Below are positions 62,228-64,000 of a DNA stretch of 64,000 nucleotides, piece after piece. The stretch is from Amycolatopsis viridis. Its GTDB lineage: Bacteria > Actinomycetota > Actinomycetes > Mycobacteriales > Pseudonocardiaceae. Made by a program: the position numbers and the translations under genes. The stretch is taken from assembly GCF_011758765.1 (NCBI RefSeq), contig NZ_JAANOU010000001.1:1860001-1924000 (forward strand), given 5' to 3'. Numbering within the stretch: the first letter of the stretch is position 1; the number at the start of each line of letters is the position of its first letter. The notes beneath the pieces are model-generated. The model ran no database searches, was not told the origin of the DNA, and saw nothing but the letters and a program-made list of their open reading frames with translations.

Positions 62228-63668
62228 GTCTGTCACCCTGACACTCCGGACCGGCACCGGCCAGTGCCAATGGGGCCGCATTGGCACCCGGGTAGGCGTC
62301 CCACGCCCGCCGCAGCCGCCGTACCGCTTCGGTCGACGTCTCCTCCGGGAGGGTGAACGGCACCCTGATGTGCTCACCGCTGGACTCGTGCGCGGCCAGC
62401 GAACTGCCTTCCAGCAACGCGACCCCGTACCGCAGCGCGAACTGGGCGAAGCGCCGCGAGTCCACCCCCGGCAGCCGGATCCACAGCGTCTGGCCGCCCG
62501 CCGGGGTGCGGAACTCCCACGACGGCACCGCCGAGCGCAGGTCCCGCACCACCTGGTCGCGCCGGTCCCGCAGCTCACGCTGCCGCTGTTCGGCCAGCTC
62601 GCCGAGCCGCGCGAACAGCGCGACCCCGATCGCCTGCGCGACGACGTCGGTGCCGAGGTCGGCGACCGCCTTGAGCCGCGCCAGGTCCGCCGCCGTCCGC
62701 GCGTCGGCGCGGACCCACCCGATCCGCACGCCGCCCCAGATCAGCTTGCTCAGCGACCCCACGCTGATCACCTCGTCGCCGTGGCGGGCGAGCGGCGCGG
62801 GCGGCGGGCCGTCGAGCGCGAGATCGGCGAGCACGTGGTCGTCCACCAGCGGCACCCCGTGCGCGGCACACAGCGCCACCACCCGCCGTGCCGCGGCGGA
62901 CGGCAGCACCGAGCCGGTCGGGTTCTGGAACGCCGGCACCAGGTACACCAGCCTGGCCCCGGCCACCAGCTCCGCCAGCGCCGGGACCGACACGCCATCG
63001 GCGGTCAGCGGCACCCCGAGGATGCGCGCCCCGGTCCCGCGGAACGCGTCGATCGCACCCGGATAGGTCAGCTCCTCGACCACCACCGTGTCGCCGGGTC
63101 GCACGAACAACCGGGCCAGCAGCGAAATCCCCTGCTGCGCGCCCGAGGTCACCACGATCTGGCCGGGTTCGGTCGGCAGCCCCCGCGCCGCGTAGTAGTC
63201 CGCGATCGCCTGCCGCAGCGCCGGGATCCCGGACGGGTGGTAGCCGATCCCGAAGTCACCGGCCGTGCCGACGGCCTCCGCGACCAGATCCGGGAAGCCC
63301 GCGGGCTGGGGTGGCGCGGCGCAGGTGAGGTCGATCAGGTCCGGCACCGGGTCGAGCAGGTGCAGGAACATCGGGTTGAACTGGCTGACCACGCCGCGGC
63401 CGGGCCGGGGCGGGCGCCGCACGAACGTCCCGCTGCCGCGCCGCCGTTCGACGAGCCCGTGGTCGCGTAGCACGTCGTAGGCGGCGACCGCGGTGTTGCG
63501 GCTGATCGCCAGCTCGGCCGCCAGTGCCCGTTCGGTCGGCAGCCGCCCGTCCGCCGGGATCTCGCCGCGCTCGATCAGCGCCTCCAGCCGCGCGGCCAGC
63601 TTCTGGTAGAGCGCCTCCCGCCCGCTCGACCACCGCCCGAGCAGCTCCGCGAGCCGGCCAGCGTGCAT
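62184..63668 (-). CDS. MocR family regulator (GntR HTH plus aminotransferase fold)
   Basis: A 494-residue MocR/PdxR-type regulator. Residues 15-85 form a GntR winged helix (REALYQKLAARLEALIERGE, then LPTERALAAELAISRNTAVA). From about residue 110 an aminotransferase-like domain follows, with VTSGAQQGISLLARL, PAFQNPTG and the lysine motif SVGSLSKLIWGGVRIGW. Such proteins bind PLP or an external aldimine and regulate amine metabolism. It overlaps a true aminotransferase gene, the likely target or partner. A 50-residue Gly/Ala/Pro-rich C-terminal tail is probably unstructured. Confidence 0.88.
   Translation of the reverse strand: MHAGRLAELLGRWSSGREALYQKLAARLEALIERGEIPADGRLPTERALAAELAISRNTAVAAYDVLRDHGLVERRRGSGTFVRRPPRPGRGVVSQFNPMFLHLLDPVPDLIDLTCAAPPQPAGFPDLVAEAVGTAGDFGIGYHPSGIPALRQAIADYYAARGLPTEPGQIVVTSGAQQGISLLARLFVRPGDTVVVEELTYPGAIDAFRGTGARILGVPLTADGVSVPALAELVAGARLVYLVPAFQNPTGSVLPSAAARRVVALCAAHGVPLVDDHVLADLALDGPPPAPLARHGDEVISVGSLSKLIWGGVRIGWVRADARTAADLARLKAVADLGTDVVAQAIGVALFARLGELAEQRQRELRDRRDQVVRDLRSAVPSWEFRTPAGGQTLWIRLPGVDSRRFAQFALRYGVALLEGSSLAAHESSGEHIRVPFTLPEETSTEAVRRLRRAWDAYPGANAAPLALAGAGPECQGDRHATFPAQRDDQPAG
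62231..62243 (-). promoter_or_regulatory. Dyad just before the aminotransferase start
   Basis: TGTCA-CCC-TGACA lies 4 bp upstream of the aminotransferase ATG, inside the end of the MocR gene, and contains its ribosome site on the minus strand. It could be a MocR operator or a short RNA hairpin covering the site. Confidence 0.3.
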
Positions 63669-63678
63669 GTCGTCCTCC

Positions 63679-64000
63679 TCATTCGACGGCGACCACCGCG
63701 CCGTCCGCTCCCAGGCGGGTGGTCGGCAGCACCGGGCCGCGGGCTTCGCGCACCCACCACGCTCCAGTCTCCCGGCGCTCCCGTGGGGTGGTGAAGCGGT
63801 ACCGGTAGAGATTCGCCCGCACGTAGGTCGGACGTCCGCCGTGGAACGGGTCGTGCCGCAGCAGCTTCAGCGTCTCCGGGTCGGCGGCCAGCAGCTTCTC
63901 CGCCAGGCCCGGCAGCCACGACTGGGCGTACCGGGTGGACAGCGCGGCGAACCACATCAGCCAGTCCAGCCGCAGGTGGTACGGCGCGAACTGGGGTGGG
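63679..64000 (-). CDS. Lipase maturation factor family protein, C-terminal part
   Basis: The window holds only the last 106 codons; the gene continues beyond position 64000. The visible part reads QFAPYHLRLDWLMWFAALS, then WLPGLAEKLLAADPETLKLL, and PTYVRANLYRYRFTTPRERR, which match the end of LMF-family multi-pass membrane proteins that help fold lipases in eukaryotes. Bacterial members are uncharacterised. The MocR gene begins 10 bp after its stop, so the three genes on this strand may be one transcript. Confidence 0.8.
   Translation of the reverse strand, partial: PPQFAPYHLRLDWLMWFAALSTRYAQSWLPGLAEKLLAADPETLKLLRHDPFHGGRPTYVRANLYRYRFTTPRERRETGAWWVREARGPVLPTTRLGADGAVVAVE

Overview
High-GC actinomycete chromosome. 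Gene content points to Pseudonocardiales, probably an Amycolatopsis-like organism (inference): mycothiol-type and F420-type enzymes, PriA in place of separate HisA and TrpF, an Rv2175c/PknL pair, class II DAHP synthase, a DUF3046-recA-recX block, LexA boxes of the CGAAC-N4-GTTCG type, and no intein in recA. There are no rRNA, tRNA, phage, IS or CRISPR features. Almost everything is chromosomal housekeeping or regulation in short, tightly overlapping operons. Many genes start 6-7 bp after a TANNNT-like -10 hexamer, which is the signature of leaderless mRNA.

Layout. 1-3.2 kb: TetR regulator, GNAT, RNA 2'-phosphotransferase, DUF2695, SoxR. 3.3-8.6 kb: histidine genes hisH, priA (hisA/trpF), hisF and hisI, interrupted by a PPOX-like flavoprotein, an ABC exporter and a DMT protein. 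8.7-10.8 kb: NmrA-like oxidoreductase with divergent HxlR, and a TetR. 10.9-15.9 kb: trpE, a trp-associated membrane protein, trpC, trpB, trpA. 15.9-18.3 kb: DUF3291 remnant, MOSC protein, small membrane protein, lgt. 18.3-21.3 kb: B12 importer btuFCD behind a cobalamin riboswitch. 21.5-27.6 kb: glutamate synthase gltBD. 28-36 kb: aroG-type DAHP synthase, 2H phosphoesterase, WS/DGAT acyltransferase, PASTA kinase PknL with its Rv2175c-like partner, LLM oxidoreductase, polyprenyl synthetase, LmbE deacetylase. 37-46.4 kb: VOC/AraC pair, XRE-cupin regulator with azlCD, LysR with an SBF-like transporter, metF, DUF885 peptidase-like protein, DMT exporter. 46.4-51.8 kb: GNAT/YbaK, an SOS-controlled HEPN plus mycothiol-dependent enzyme operon, VOC, ACT-GNAT fusion, peptide deformylase. 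51.9-64 kb: Lhr helicase, membrane-anchored Hsp70-like protein, DUF3046, recA-recX, aminotransferase with MocR regulator, and the C-terminal part of a lipase maturation factor.

How the genes connect. The his and trp segments share PriA, which isomerises both ProFAR and PRA, so no trpF is needed; trpD and trpG are not in the window. aroG feeds chorismate to trpE, and gltBD supplies glutamate. The btu, SoxR, XRE-azl, HxlR and LexA units each carry a visible cis element.

Two things stand out. First, a family of intergenic arrays of a 21-bp unit with core GCAAACACG, at 27.67-27.92, 39.85-40.25 and 45.24-45.33 kb. Units are strictly in register; in two arrays they flip orientation about a dyad of identical geometry, and one array contains a 105-bp higher-order repeat present three times. 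Second, a promoter at 47.72-47.78 kb with two LexA boxes placed around its -10 element, driving an uncharacterised HEPN protein and a mycothiol-dependent enzyme.
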